Assembly (NCBI GenBank): GCA_946188395.1
Contig: CAMHUU010000019.1
Coordinates: 1-48,671, forward strand
Direction of reading: 5' to 3'
Origin: an uncultured Prevotellaceae bacterium
GTDB lineage: Bacteria; Bacteroidota; Bacteroidia; Bacteroidales; Bacteroidaceae
Length of the DNA: 48,671 nucleotides
Part shown: piece by piece, positions 15,850 to 24,343 of the stretch
How the letters are laid out: each line of letters begins with the position of its first letter
Numbering within the stretch: the first letter of the stretch is position 1
Made by a program: the position numbers and the translations under genes
Notes under the pieces: generated by a model
Told to the model about the DNA's origin: nothing
The model's database searches: none
Seen by the model: only the letters and a program-made list of their open reading frames with translations

Positions 15850-16857
15850 ATGTCAGGAAGCCGACTCATTGCACTCCTTTCCGTCGTCTTGTTGCTGTCG
15901 TCATGTGGTGTCGACAGCAACAAGTTTCGACTGGCGGGACGTCTGCGCAACCTCAATCAGGGCATGTTCTGGATTTATAGCCCAGATGGTGCCATAGAAG
16001 GCATCGACACGATTCAGGTTCGCGATGGGCGGTTCTCGTACGAGACGGAATTACGTGTGCCTGCCACCTTGATTATTATTTTCCCAAACTACTCCGAACA
16101 GCCTGTCTTTGCGGAACCTGGTGAGGAGGTTGACATCAAGGGTAATGCCTCGCAGATGAAGGAGATGATTATAAAAGGTACGGACGACAACGATGCAATG
16201 ACAGAACTGCGCATGGAACTGAACGAGCTCATGCCTCCGGAAGTCCCAAAGGCGGTGGCTAAGTTCATCAACGAGAATCCCAAGTCCCGCGTCAGCCGTT
16301 ATTTGCTGCAGCGCTATTTTCTGACTGACCCTCAAGCCAACCTCGAGCAGCCCTTCGTCCTCGTCTCACTGATGCAGAAAGAAGACCCCGACGATATTCA
16401 ACTGACGAAATGGAAACAGGAGTTGGAAGGATTGCGCAACGGACAGCTGAACAAAAAGTTGCCTGACTTCTCAGCAAAGGATGTCAAAGGCCGCGACGTC
16501 TCGCCGAGCGACCTAAAATCGAAAGTCAATGTGATTACGGTATGGGCCACATGGAACTACCAAAGCACAGAAATCCAGCGACGTCTGCAGCGTATGAAAA
16601 AGCGCAATGGCGACAGGCTTAGTGTGGTTAGTGTCTGTTTGGATGCCGATTACAAAAACTGCAAGCAGACACTTGAACGCGACTCCGTACCCTGGAAAAC
16701 AATATGTGACGGACGCATGTGGCAGACTCCTGTACTCTCGAAACTCGGTATTGCCGATGTGCCGGGCAATCTGGTGCTCGACGACAAAGGAGTCGTCCAA
16801 GCCCGCAATCTGAATCCGCAAAAGCTGGAAGAGAAAATATTGCAAATGCTCAGATAA
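15850..16857 (+). CDS. DUF4369/thioredoxin-fold lipoprotein lacking the CxxC motif
   Basis: The 335-residue lipoprotein has signal MSGSRLIALLSVVLLLSSC with Cys19. It continues with a DUF4369-like beta-rich region (about 25-120; FRLAGRLRNLNQGMFWIYSP) and a TlpA/AhpC-type thioredoxin fold from about 195. Where active family members have WCxxC, this one reads VWATWNYQSTEI near residue 231, so both redox cysteines are missing. The later DVPGNLVLDDKGVV keeps the cis-Pro loop. It is likely a binding or structural protein, not an oxidoreductase. It is in an operon with the OmpA/TPR lipoprotein (34 bp before) and the AsmA-like gene (4 bp after). Confidence 0.82.
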   Translation: MSGSRLIALLSVVLLLSSCGVDSNKFRLAGRLRNLNQGMFWIYSPDGAIEGIDTIQVRDGRFSYETELRVPATLIIIFPNYSEQPVFAEPGEEVDIKGNASQMKEMIIKGTDDNDAMTELRMELNELMPPEVPKAVAKFINENPKSRVSRYLLQRYFLTDPQANLEQPFVLVSLMQKEDPDDIQLTKWKQELEGLRNGQLNKKLPDFSAKDVKGRDVSPSDLKSKVNVITVWATWNYQSTEIQRRLQRMKKRNGDRLSVVSVCLDADYKNCKQTLERDSVPWKTICDGRMWQTPVLSKLGIADVPGNLVLDDKGVVQARNLNPQKLEEKILQMLR

Positions 16858-16861
16858 GGAC

Positions 16862-19015
16862 ATGATGGGTAAACTGCTGAAATGGACTATTCGCATAGTT
16901 TGCATACTGGCTGGGTTAGTGTTATCCCTGCTTGTTGTAGCTTTCTTCGTCGTCAATTCTACATCCTTCCAGCAGAAACTGCTCCAGCGCACTACCGATA
17001 TTCTGGAAGACAAGTTGCAGACCACCGTCCAGATTGACAGTGTAAGCATTGACTTGCTGACGCTAGACGCCCAGCTCTATCGGCTGTGTGTCGAAGACCG
17101 CCAGCAACGCAAGATGCTCCAGATGGACTATCTGCAGGCCGATGTTGACTTCTGGGCACTGCTCAACCGCAAGATCCGCATCAGCGAAGCACGTGTCAAG
17201 GGGCTGCGCGCTGAATTGCATCACCACCGCCACGACTCCATCGATTCCATAGCCAACTACCAGTTCGTCATCGACGCCTTTAAATCCGACAAGTCTGCCA
17301 AGAAAGCCGACACGCAGAAGAAATCTAAGGGCAAGAAACTGACGTTCGTTATGAACAAGTTTACTGCAGAGAATATCCACGTCAACTATAACGAGCACTC
17401 GTTCTCCCTCTCCAAATTGCTCTACACGCAGTCGCGCCGCAACAAGACTAACATCAGTATCGACCAGTTGTCGGCACAGTGGGAACGAACCAACAAAAAA
17501 GGCTGGCAAGTATCAAACGATGCCACCATCGAAAAGTTGCTCTTGCACAACGAGAACAAGCATTGGCTCGTCGACGTCAACAATCTCCATTTCCACAATA
17601 ACAACCACCATCCGCGCAAGAATTCCGGCAGACCCAAACGAGGTTTCTTCGACGCCGAACACTTCAATGTCTATGCCAATCTGAAGGCAGATCTCGACTA
17701 TGTGAAGGGCGACTCCGTGCACGGACGTCTTACTGAGTTCACGGCACGCGACACGATTATGGGCATCGATATCCGCAACTTGTACACCACTTTCTCTTAT
17801 AACAAACAGCGCATCTTCTTCCGCGACTTTACCGTCCGCCAGATCGACACCGAGTTGCGTTTCGACAAAGGTTATCTCGTCCTGCCCAGCAAAAAACTTA
17901 ATCGTACTCTCTCTTACCGAACGTCGACTATCAAGGGACGAGCCTACTTAAAGAATATCTCCCGGACCTTCGCCCCCGTACTCAGTCAGTTCTCGCTGCC
18001 CCTGAACCTCAGCGTACGGTTCAGCGGCAATGACCACAGCATGACCTTTCGCGACATCAAGGTATATACCGATGACCAGAAGCTGACCGTTGCAGCCCAC
18101 GGAAACATCACCAACTTGAAAGACAAATACAAGCTGCGCGTTCATTTCGACATCGACCGTATGAGAGCCGAGGGAGGCATCAAAGAAACCGTCATCAAGC
18201 AGTTCCCCGTCAAGCGCTTCATGATGAAACAGCTCCACGCCCTTGGCACACTCCACTATCAGGGCTCATTCAATGTACTTTGGAAAAAGGAGGAGTTCCA
18301 GGGTAATTTAGGAACCCAGGCGGGTGTACTGAAATTCTATTTCGCCATCGACGAAAACAATAAATACCTCACAGGTCACGCCAATTCCGAATTCCTCGAA
18401 ATCGGCCACGTGATGGACATGAAGGATATTGGTCCCGTGGCAGCCTCAGCCTCCTTCAAAATCGACATCTCCAAGCCCCGTACTGCCATCATGCGCAAAC
18501 GGTTAGGAGGCAAGTTGCCTATCGGCGAGGTGAAAGCCCATGTGACGCGGGCCTCCTACAAGTTCGTTGCCGCCAAGAATATTGACGTCGAGATTGTCAG
18601 CGACGGAGCCGTGGCCGAAGGTAGCCTCCAGGCTCCTGGTAAACTGATGGACCTGAGCTGTACGTTCAGTTTTACCAATACCAACGAGATGCACAAAATA
18701 AAGATCAAACCTGCTGTCAAAGTCCATCTTTTCGGTAAGTCAGGTGCCGATAAGGAAGCAGAAAAAGCCGAGAAGGAGTTGCGTCGCCAGCAAAAGCAGG
18801 AAGATCAAGAAGCCATCAAGGCTGCCAAGCAGTATGCCAAGGCAGAAAAGAAAAAGCTTAAGGCCGAACAGAAGCAAATCGAGGCAGAACAGAAAGCAGC
18901 CATTAAGGCTGCCAAACAGCAGGCTAAAGCCGAAGAAAAACAACGTAAAGCCGAAGAGAAGGCGGCCCGTAAGGCCGAAAAAGCCGCCCGTAAGGCTGCT
19001 AAAAATCAAGAGTAA
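16862..19015 (+). CDS. AsmA/DUF748-like envelope protein with a Lys/Ala/Glu-rich tail
   Basis: The 717-residue protein has an N-terminal membrane anchor (about 5-32; IVCILAGLVLSLLVVAFFVV). Then NSTSFQQKLLQRTTDILEDK and an LQADVDFWALLNRKIRISEA segment follow, the usual opening of AsmA-like proteins, which form long beta-taco lipid-transport bridges in the periplasm. The body to about 630 is beta-rich. From about 632 to the end the sequence becomes low-complexity Lys/Ala/Glu/Gln (for example KAAKQQAKAEEKQRKAEEKA), a probable single long charged helix not usual for the family. It is last in the operon and convergent with the PIF1-like gene. Confidence 0.75.
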   Translation: MMGKLLKWTIRIVCILAGLVLSLLVVAFFVVNSTSFQQKLLQRTTDILEDKLQTTVQIDSVSIDLLTLDAQLYRLCVEDRQQRKMLQMDYLQADVDFWALLNRKIRISEARVKGLRAELHHHRHDSIDSIANYQFVIDAFKSDKSAKKADTQKKSKGKKLTFVMNKFTAENIHVNYNEHSFSLSKLLYTQSRRNKTNISIDQLSAQWERTNKKGWQVSNDATIEKLLLHNENKHWLVDVNNLHFHNNNHHPRKNSGRPKRGFFDAEHFNVYANLKADLDYVKGDSVHGRLTEFTARDTIMGIDIRNLYTTFSYNKQRIFFRDFTVRQIDTELRFDKGYLVLPSKKLNRTLSYRTSTIKGRAYLKNISRTFAPVLSQFSLPLNLSVRFSGNDHSMTFRDIKVYTDDQKLTVAAHGNITNLKDKYKLRVHFDIDRMRAEGGIKETVIKQFPVKRFMMKQLHALGTLHYQGSFNVLWKKEEFQGNLGTQAGVLKFYFAIDENNKYLTGHANSEFLEIGHVMDMKDIGPVAASASFKIDISKPRTAIMRKRLGGKLPIGEVKAHVTRASYKFVAAKNIDVEIVSDGAVAEGSLQAPGKLMDLSCTFSFTNTNEMHKIKIKPAVKVHLFGKSGADKEAEKAEKELRRQQKQEDQEAIKAAKQYAKAEKKKLKAEQKQIEAEQKAAIKAAKQQAKAEEKQRKAEEKAARKAEKAARKAAKNQE

Positions 19016-19028
19016 TACCTCTCCGTTT

Positions 19029-20900
19029 TCACTTCTTCTTTCTCCTCTTCCTTCCTCGGGCAGAGGTCTTTTCCTTGCGGTCTTCCATATCCATCGCATC
19101 GAGTAGCGAGTGCTGCTTTTGGCGCAGATAGTCAGCAATGGTAAACGTGCGTTTTGCCATCTGCTGCAGCAGGTAGCGCCGCGAAAGCCAGGCCTGCCGT
19201 AAGTCACCGTAGTTTTCCGTCAGACGCTTCATAGCCTGCTTATTTTGCGACTTAACGTCAGGCACCAGGGCCAGCGGACGGGCCAACACCTGTTCGAGCG
19301 TCTGCTCAAAATAGGCGGCACTGCGTTTCACACGCTCCAGGAATTCCGCATTATGCAGCGTGTCGATGGCCATCTGCTGAATCATGCCCACCCACTTGTC
19401 AGCCACCACTACTACCTGCTGCTTATAATTCTCCAATGCCCGTTTGTGCATCTCGGCAATATCAGTATAGCTGTGATAGAAAAACTCTGTGATGATTCTA
19501 TTCAGATACTCCTCACGATAAAGGATGTCCTTGAAGTCGAAAAGCTCCATCAACAGATAGCGGTAATACTCGTCCTTCAGTGTCGGCAGTTGCTCGATGC
19601 TGCGCAGGGCAGCCTCCTCCTGATGCGAGATATAGCTATCCACGCGTTCGTCGCTGATGATGGCCTGCGGGGGAATCTGCGAGGCCAATGCCATACCCTC
19701 CAGCGTCTTACAACGGCTCAGGGCGACATACACCTGTCCGGGGGCAAACGACAGGCTGGCATCGATAATGGCACGTTCGAAGGTCAGGCCTTGGCTCTTG
19801 TGAATGGTAATGGCCCACGCCAGTCTGAGGGGCAACTGGCTGAACTTACCCAGCACCTCGGTCTCTATCTCACGCGTCTGGTCGTTCAGCGTGTATCGGG
19901 CATTCTCCCATTCCAGCGGCTCCACCTCGATGGCCTCCGCATCGCCCGGACAATACACCTCCAGCCGGTTGTCTTCTGCCAGTGTCACGTGGCCGATGCG
20001 TCCGTTATAGTAGCGGTGTTCTCCCGAGGGGTCGTTCTTCACAAACATCACCTGCGCTCCCTCTTTCAGCACCAGCGTCTCGGCTGTCGGATAGGAATAG
20101 TCAGGGAATGTTCCCTCAATTTTGGCACGATAGGTATAGGCACGGCCCGACAACTTCTTCAGTTCAGACTCGTTATAGTTATTCGCCATCTGGTTATGGG
20201 TGGTCAGTCGGATGTAACCTTCGTTTGGCTGAGGAACGAATGCCGGCTGGTAGCGTGCGTTCAGCAGCGCCAGGTCATCTGCCGTAGGGTGTCCTTCACG
20301 GATGTGGTTCAACAGCGTCAAGAATGTGTCGTCCTGCTGGCGATACACCTTTTCCAGTTGGATGGTCACATATTCAATCTGTGCCAACGCCTTCGAGCCG
20401 AAAAAGTATGGCGTGTCGTAATATGGTGCCAGCATGCGTTCATCGTCGGGTGTCACCACAGGTGTCAACTGCTGCAAGTCGCCAATCATCAGCAGCTGCA
20501 CACCGCCAAAGGGCTTATAGCGGTCTCGGAACCTCCGCAACACGCTGTCGATGGCATCCAGCAGGTCGCTGCGCACCATCGATATCTCGTCGATAATCAA
20601 CAGGTCGAGCGACGAGATAATCTTTCTTTTCTCCTTGCCGAAGTCAAAGCGGCTCTCAATCTTCGCACCAGGCACAAAGGGCGAAAACGGCAATTGGAAG
20701 AACGAGTGAATCGTCATTCCTCCAGCATTGATGGCTGCCACGCCCGTAGGCGCCACCACGATGCTGCGTTTGCTACTTTGTTCGACGACAGCCTTCAGAA
20801 ACGTCGTCTTACCCGTTCCCGCCTTACCTGTCAAGAAGATACTGCGTCCCGTATGTTCCACGAAGTCCCATGCCGTGCGCAACTCGTTGTTCTGTTCCAT
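19029..20900 (-). CDS. PIF1-like/AAA family helicase
   Basis: The protein is 623 residues from ATG 20900. A longer start at 20912 would lie inside the promoter -7 box (20910-20917) and is rejected. It has Walker A FLTGKAGTGKTTFLKAV near 22-38 and VVAPTGVAAINAGGMTIHSF. Walker B LLIIDEISM follows, and later AWAITIHKSQGLTFERAIID plus QVYVALSRCKTLEGM, the SF1B/PIF1 motifs V and VI. PIF1-type helicases unwind 5' to 3' and act on G-quadruplexes and R-loops. This Bacteroidetes type has a C-terminal region of about 200 residues ending in a basic tail (RGRKRRKKK) with no clear domain. It is divergent from the DUF1593 gene. Confidence 0.88.
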   Translation of the reverse strand: MEQNNELRTAWDFVEHTGRSIFLTGKAGTGKTTFLKAVVEQSSKRSIVVAPTGVAAINAGGMTIHSFFQLPFSPFVPGAKIESRFDFGKEKRKIISSLDLLIIDEISMVRSDLLDAIDSVLRRFRDRYKPFGGVQLLMIGDLQQLTPVVTPDDERMLAPYYDTPYFFGSKALAQIEYVTIQLEKVYRQQDDTFLTLLNHIREGHPTADDLALLNARYQPAFVPQPNEGYIRLTTHNQMANNYNESELKKLSGRAYTYRAKIEGTFPDYSYPTAETLVLKEGAQVMFVKNDPSGEHRYYNGRIGHVTLAEDNRLEVYCPGDAEAIEVEPLEWENARYTLNDQTREIETEVLGKFSQLPLRLAWAITIHKSQGLTFERAIIDASLSFAPGQVYVALSRCKTLEGMALASQIPPQAIISDERVDSYISHQEEAALRSIEQLPTLKDEYYRYLLMELFDFKDILYREEYLNRIITEFFYHSYTDIAEMHKRALENYKQQVVVVADKWVGMIQQMAIDTLHNAEFLERVKRSAAYFEQTLEQVLARPLALVPDVKSQNKQAMKRLTENYGDLRQAWLSRRYLLQQMAKRTFTIADYLRQKQHSLLDAMDMEDRKEKTSARGRKRRKKK

Positions 20901-20909
20901 AGTCGTGGG

Positions 20910-20917
20910 CAAAGTTA
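20910..20917 (-). promoter_or_regulatory. -7 box of the PIF1-like gene
   Basis: TAACTTTG on the minus strand (20917-20910), with nine bases to the ATG at 20900. No good -33 box is seen. It shows that the upstream in-frame start at 20912 cannot be used by this transcript. Confidence 0.62.
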
Positions 20918-20960
20918 CAAAATATTCCGCAATCTCCGTACGTTTTTACGAAAATATCAC

Positions 20961-20968
20961 TATCTTTG
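20961..20968 (+). promoter_or_regulatory. -7 box of the DUF1593 gene
   Basis: TATCTTTG at 20961-20968 is followed by a leader of only a few bases before ATG 20977. A T-rich tract (20942-20947) is the best -33 candidate. Confidence 0.6.
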
Positions 20969-20976
20969 CAGACAAA

Positions 20977-22392
20977 ATGATGAGAATGAATTACTTGAAA
21001 GCACTGTCGTTGTTCCTGTTGTTGGGCATGGCAACGATAATCAACGCCCAGGAGGCTGCGCTGAAACCGCGACTGGTCGTATGTACCGACATCGCTCCGG
21101 GCGATGTAGAACCCGACGACATGGAGTCGATGGTCCATCTGATGGTTTATGCCGACCTGTTCGAAATCGAGGCGCTCATCACGTCCGTAGGTTGGAACTG
21201 TGACCCCTACCCCGTTGATTGGGCGAAGTACTTGCACCAAGTCATCGATGCCTACGCCATCGACGTCAGGAATCTGAAGATGCGCTCCAAACAAGCGTCC
21301 TTCCTTCCACTCGATGAAGAGAGCGGACGCCAGCACATCGGCTATTGGCCCAGTGCCGACTATCTCCGCAGCCGTGCCGTCATGGGTAGCATCAATGGCG
21401 GCATCCGCTCCATTGGCGAAGGCAACGACTCGCCAGGCAGCGACCTACTCATCCGCCTGGCCGACGAGGACGACCCGCGCCCCATCTATGTGGCAGCATG
21501 GGGTGGTGCCAACACGCTGGCCCAAGCCATCTGGCGTGTCCGGCAGACGCGCTCTGCCGAGGCGCTGAAGCGCTTCGTCCACAAGTTCCGCATCTATACC
21601 ATTACCGATCAAGACATGGACTATGCCCACCGCATGGACCGTGCCCGCAGTTCCCACATGTGGCTACGCCAGGAATTCAAGGATGACCTGCAGTTCATTT
21701 GGGACGAAGGCACGTGGCAGGAACAATGCGAACTGGGTAAGCGACACTGGACCCGCCACCAGACAAACATCCAGACCTGCGGAGCCTTAGGAAAAGTCTA
21801 CCCCAACTACAAGTGGGGCGTCGAGGGCGACACGCCCAGCTTCCTCTATGTGCTGCCCAATGGCCTCAACGACCCCGAGGACCCCACGCAGTGTGGCTGG
21901 GCAGGCTACCACGAACGCACCCTCTGTCCCGACTCACTCACCACCGCTTGGACCTCATGGCAGGAACCCGTACGTAGCATCAGCATCGGTTATAAGCAGC
22001 GTTTCTATCCCGATGAAATGGCCGATTTTGAGGCCCGCATGCAGTGGACCAAAGCCGACGGTAAGCATAACCACAATCCCATCGTCGTCGTCAATGGTCA
22101 TCAAGGACCATTGCCCCTGATGCTCCAGGTCAAGGCAGGCGACACCCTTCGCCTTGATGCCTCGGCCTCGGCCGACCCCGACAACGACAACGATAGCATT
22201 ACCTTCCTATGGTGGCAACAGCCCGAACTAGGCACAATCAGGCTCTCCATCAACGACGAGCGTGCTCCCGCCCTTTCCCTCCACATTCCCGACGATGCTG
22301 CAGGCCAAACGATCCACCTCATCTGCGAAGTCAGCGATACGGGTTCTCTGAATCTCAAGTCCTATCAGCGCGTCATCCTCAGCGTCCAATAA
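20977..22392 (+). CDS. secreted DUF1593/nucleoside-hydrolase-like protein
   Basis: The protein is 471 residues when started at ATG 20977, just after the promoter. A much longer frame open upstream is antisense to the helicase gene. A signal peptide MMRMNYLKALSLFLLLGMAT... ends at INAQ. The mature part opens RLVVCTDIAPGDVEPDDMES, the Asp-rich calcium-type site of nucleoside hydrolase-like DUF1593 (Sde182 cellulose-binding) proteins. A C-terminal beta-sandwich with DASASADPDNDNDSITFLWW is like PKD/cadherin-type domains. It probably acts on a plant or host saccharide or nucleoside outside the cytoplasm, and the substrate is unknown. The NUDIX gene follows 18 bp later. Confidence 0.78.
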   Translation: MMRMNYLKALSLFLLLGMATIINAQEAALKPRLVVCTDIAPGDVEPDDMESMVHLMVYADLFEIEALITSVGWNCDPYPVDWAKYLHQVIDAYAIDVRNLKMRSKQASFLPLDEESGRQHIGYWPSADYLRSRAVMGSINGGIRSIGEGNDSPGSDLLIRLADEDDPRPIYVAAWGGANTLAQAIWRVRQTRSAEALKRFVHKFRIYTITDQDMDYAHRMDRARSSHMWLRQEFKDDLQFIWDEGTWQEQCELGKRHWTRHQTNIQTCGALGKVYPNYKWGVEGDTPSFLYVLPNGLNDPEDPTQCGWAGYHERTLCPDSLTTAWTSWQEPVRSISIGYKQRFYPDEMADFEARMQWTKADGKHNHNPIVVVNGHQGPLPLMLQVKAGDTLRLDASASADPDNDNDSITFLWWQQPELGTIRLSINDERAPALSLHIPDDAAGQTIHLICEVSDTGSLNLKSYQRVILSVQ

Positions 22393-22410
22393 CACATTTC
22401 CGACTACTAT

Positions 22411-22923
22411 ATGAAAGATAATCAGCAAGAGATTTTCCCCGTGGTAGATGAAGCGGGGACGGTGGTAGGCCGGGCTACGCGTGGCGAGTGTCACAGCGGG
22501 TCGAAGTTGCTGCACCCAGTGGTACATCTGCATGTATTTAACGAGCAGGGCGACGTGTATCTGCAAAAGCGGCCTGAATGGAAGGATATTCAGCCTGGCA
22601 AGTGGGACACGGCAGTAGGCGGGCATCTGGACTATGGCGAGACACCCGAGGAGGCCTTACGCCGCGAGGTACGCGAAGAGTTGGGAATCAGCGACTTTTT
22701 GCCCCATTTCATCGGGAAATATGTGTTTGAAAGCAAGCGCGAGCGTGAACTGGTGTATGTACACCGCACGACCTACGAGGGCGAGATACATCCCTCGCAG
22801 GACGAACTCGACGGCGGGCGCTTTTGGACGATGCAGGAGATTCGCGAGGCCATGGGTCAGAATGTCCTGACGCCCAATTTCGAAAGCGAATTCCAGCGTT
22901 TTTTCCTGCCCCCGAATAGCTAA
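22411..22923 (+). CDS. NUDIX hydrolase (Idi-like)
   Basis: The 170-residue protein has a Nudix box GHLDYGETPEEALRREVREE then LGI (about 71-93) with the full G-x5-E-x7-R-E-x2-E-E pattern. The preceding VYLQKRPEWKDIQPGKWDTA resembles the isopentenyl-diphosphate isomerase-like NUDIX branch, as does the early FPVVDEAGTVVGRATRGECH. It may hydrolyse a nucleotide or isoprenoid diphosphate. It is convergent with the hydrolase gene after it. True Idi function is not supported strongly, so NUDIX hydrolase is the safe label. Confidence 0.88.
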   Translation: MKDNQQEIFPVVDEAGTVVGRATRGECHSGSKLLHPVVHLHVFNEQGDVYLQKRPEWKDIQPGKWDTAVGGHLDYGETPEEALRREVREELGISDFLPHFIGKYVFESKRERELVYVHRTTYEGEIHPSQDELDGGRFWTMQEIREAMGQNVLTPNFESEFQRFFLPPNS

Positions 22924-22963
22924 ATATTGAAATAGTCGAAGGCGGGCGTGTCGCGAAGATGAC

Positions 22964-24223
22964 CTAGTATTTAATACTATTGATCCACTCAGCAATATCG
23001 CTGAACACTTCGGGCGCGATGGTTTCCTCAATCTCGCCGTACTCGGTGGGGACTCCGGTGGCGCTGTGTTGGAACAGGTGGTTCAGCCCGGGGTATTGCT
23101 TGATGCGATTCTTTTTCGACGTTGGCAGCAGTCGTTGAAAGGCCGGCAGACACAGCGTGGAAATGACCTGACAGTCGCGATCGCCATTCAGGGCGAATAC
23201 GGGGCAGCGTGTCTGGCGGATGTCGTCCGACGGGTCGTAGTCGATAAACCAGTTGATCCAGGGGTTATTCATCTCTGCTACCGTCTCACGATACTTCTTT
23301 ACTGACATATTGGGCAGTTGGCCGGAAAGTATCATGATGCGGTTGCCCTGTGTGGCCAACAACGTGTCACCCTTCACACTCGGTCCTGCCAGCGACACGA
23401 TGAAATCGACCTTTTTCTTTCCTCCCAGCATGAAGGCGATGAGTCCTCCCTCGCTATGTCCCAGGATGCCCACCTTGCTGAAAGCCTTCCGGTTGCGCAG
23501 GTAGTCAATGCCAGCAAGGGCGTCGCGGGCAAAGTCCTCTGAAGTGGCATTCTTCACGTCACCGCCCACCGACTGACCTGTAGCACGGTCGTCGTAGCGC
23601 AGCGTGGCAATTCCCTGACGAGCCAAGTAGTCGGCCAGAACGAGGAATGGCTTGTGCTCAAAGAGTTCCTCGTCGCGGTTCTGTTGTCCGCTGCCGGAGA
23701 CGAATATCACCACCATAGGTTTCTGCTTCGATTTTGCGTCGTATCCCACGGGCCAAGTCAGCGTGCCTGCCAGTGTGGCGCTGTCGCGCTCGTTTCGGAA
23801 TGTCACCTCCTCGGTTTCATACGGGAATGGCGGCTGAGGCGTCTGCGGTCGCTTCACCTCGGGTACACCCTGCGTTAACTCGAGGGGAATGGTAAAGCCA
23901 TGCTGCACGAACTTGCCGTCGAGCTTGCCGTCCTTCAGCTTGGCACGATAGGTAACGCCTATCGACTCCACCTTGATGGCCAGCGAGTCGTCCGACAGGT
24001 ATTCCTTGAATGCAGAAATACCCTTAGCACCCTGATCGGGGCTATCTAACGATACAGCAACGTAGCCGTCGGCCTGCTCCAAATGGAGGACGATGGTCAG
24101 CGACATGACGCCAACCTTGAGTTTACCCGACCATGAACCCAGCAGGGCAGTAGTGGGCTGGACCTGTGCAGCACCCGTCAGCACGACGAGGGCTAAGAGT
24201 GCGGTGATGATGGTTTTCTTCAT
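22964..24223 (-). CDS. secreted alpha/beta hydrolase
   Basis: The protein has 419 residues. The signal peptide MKKTIITALLALVVLTGAAQ directs export, so the enzyme is periplasmic or extracellular. Residues 25-125 form a small beta-rich domain (LLGSWSGKLKVGVMSLTIVL). The catalytic domain follows with VVIFVSGSGQQNRDEELFEH (oxyanion region), RYDDRATGQSVGG and the nucleophile elbow GHSEGGLIAFM. A later NGDRDCQV Asp and a His in GLNHLFQ complete a plausible triad. The family acts as serine esterase/peptidase on unknown substrates. Its promoter TACCTTTG is at 24246-24253 on the minus strand, with 22 bases to the ATG. Confidence 0.85.
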   Translation of the reverse strand: MKKTIITALLALVVLTGAAQVQPTTALLGSWSGKLKVGVMSLTIVLHLEQADGYVAVSLDSPDQGAKGISAFKEYLSDDSLAIKVESIGVTYRAKLKDGKLDGKFVQHGFTIPLELTQGVPEVKRPQTPQPPFPYETEEVTFRNERDSATLAGTLTWPVGYDAKSKQKPMVVIFVSGSGQQNRDEELFEHKPFLVLADYLARQGIATLRYDDRATGQSVGGDVKNATSEDFARDALAGIDYLRNRKAFSKVGILGHSEGGLIAFMLGGKKKVDFIVSLAGPSVKGDTLLATQGNRIMILSGQLPNMSVKKYRETVAEMNNPWINWFIDYDPSDDIRQTRCPVFALNGDRDCQVISTLCLPAFQRLLPTSKKNRIKQYPGLNHLFQHSATGVPTEYGEIEETIAPEVFSDIAEWINSIKY

Positions 24224-24245
24224 TTATCAACGTGATTAATATTTG

Positions 24246-24253
24246 CAAAGGTA
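24246..24253 (-). promoter_or_regulatory. -7 box of the alpha/beta hydrolase gene
   Basis: TACCTTTG on the minus strand; leader about 15-20 nt. No convincing -33 box. Confidence 0.62.
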
Positions 24254-24295
24254 CGAATTATTTTTGTTTTCTGATGTTTTTCTCCAAATATTTTG

Positions 24296-24303
24296 TAACT
24301 TTG
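24296..24303 (+). promoter_or_regulatory. -7 box of the DUF6057 operon
   Basis: TAACTTTG at 24296-24303 begins the rightward run 24344-32622. The -33 region is T-rich without a clear box. Confidence 0.6.
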
Positions 24304-24343
24304 TCGCCAAATACAAAAAACGCAATAATTTTTGCCGGTAAGA

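Noticed and set aside
19245..21203. 652-codon open frame on the plus strand
   Set aside because: It is antisense to the PIF1-like helicase gene. It has no recognisable motif or signal and is explained by codon bias of the real gene.
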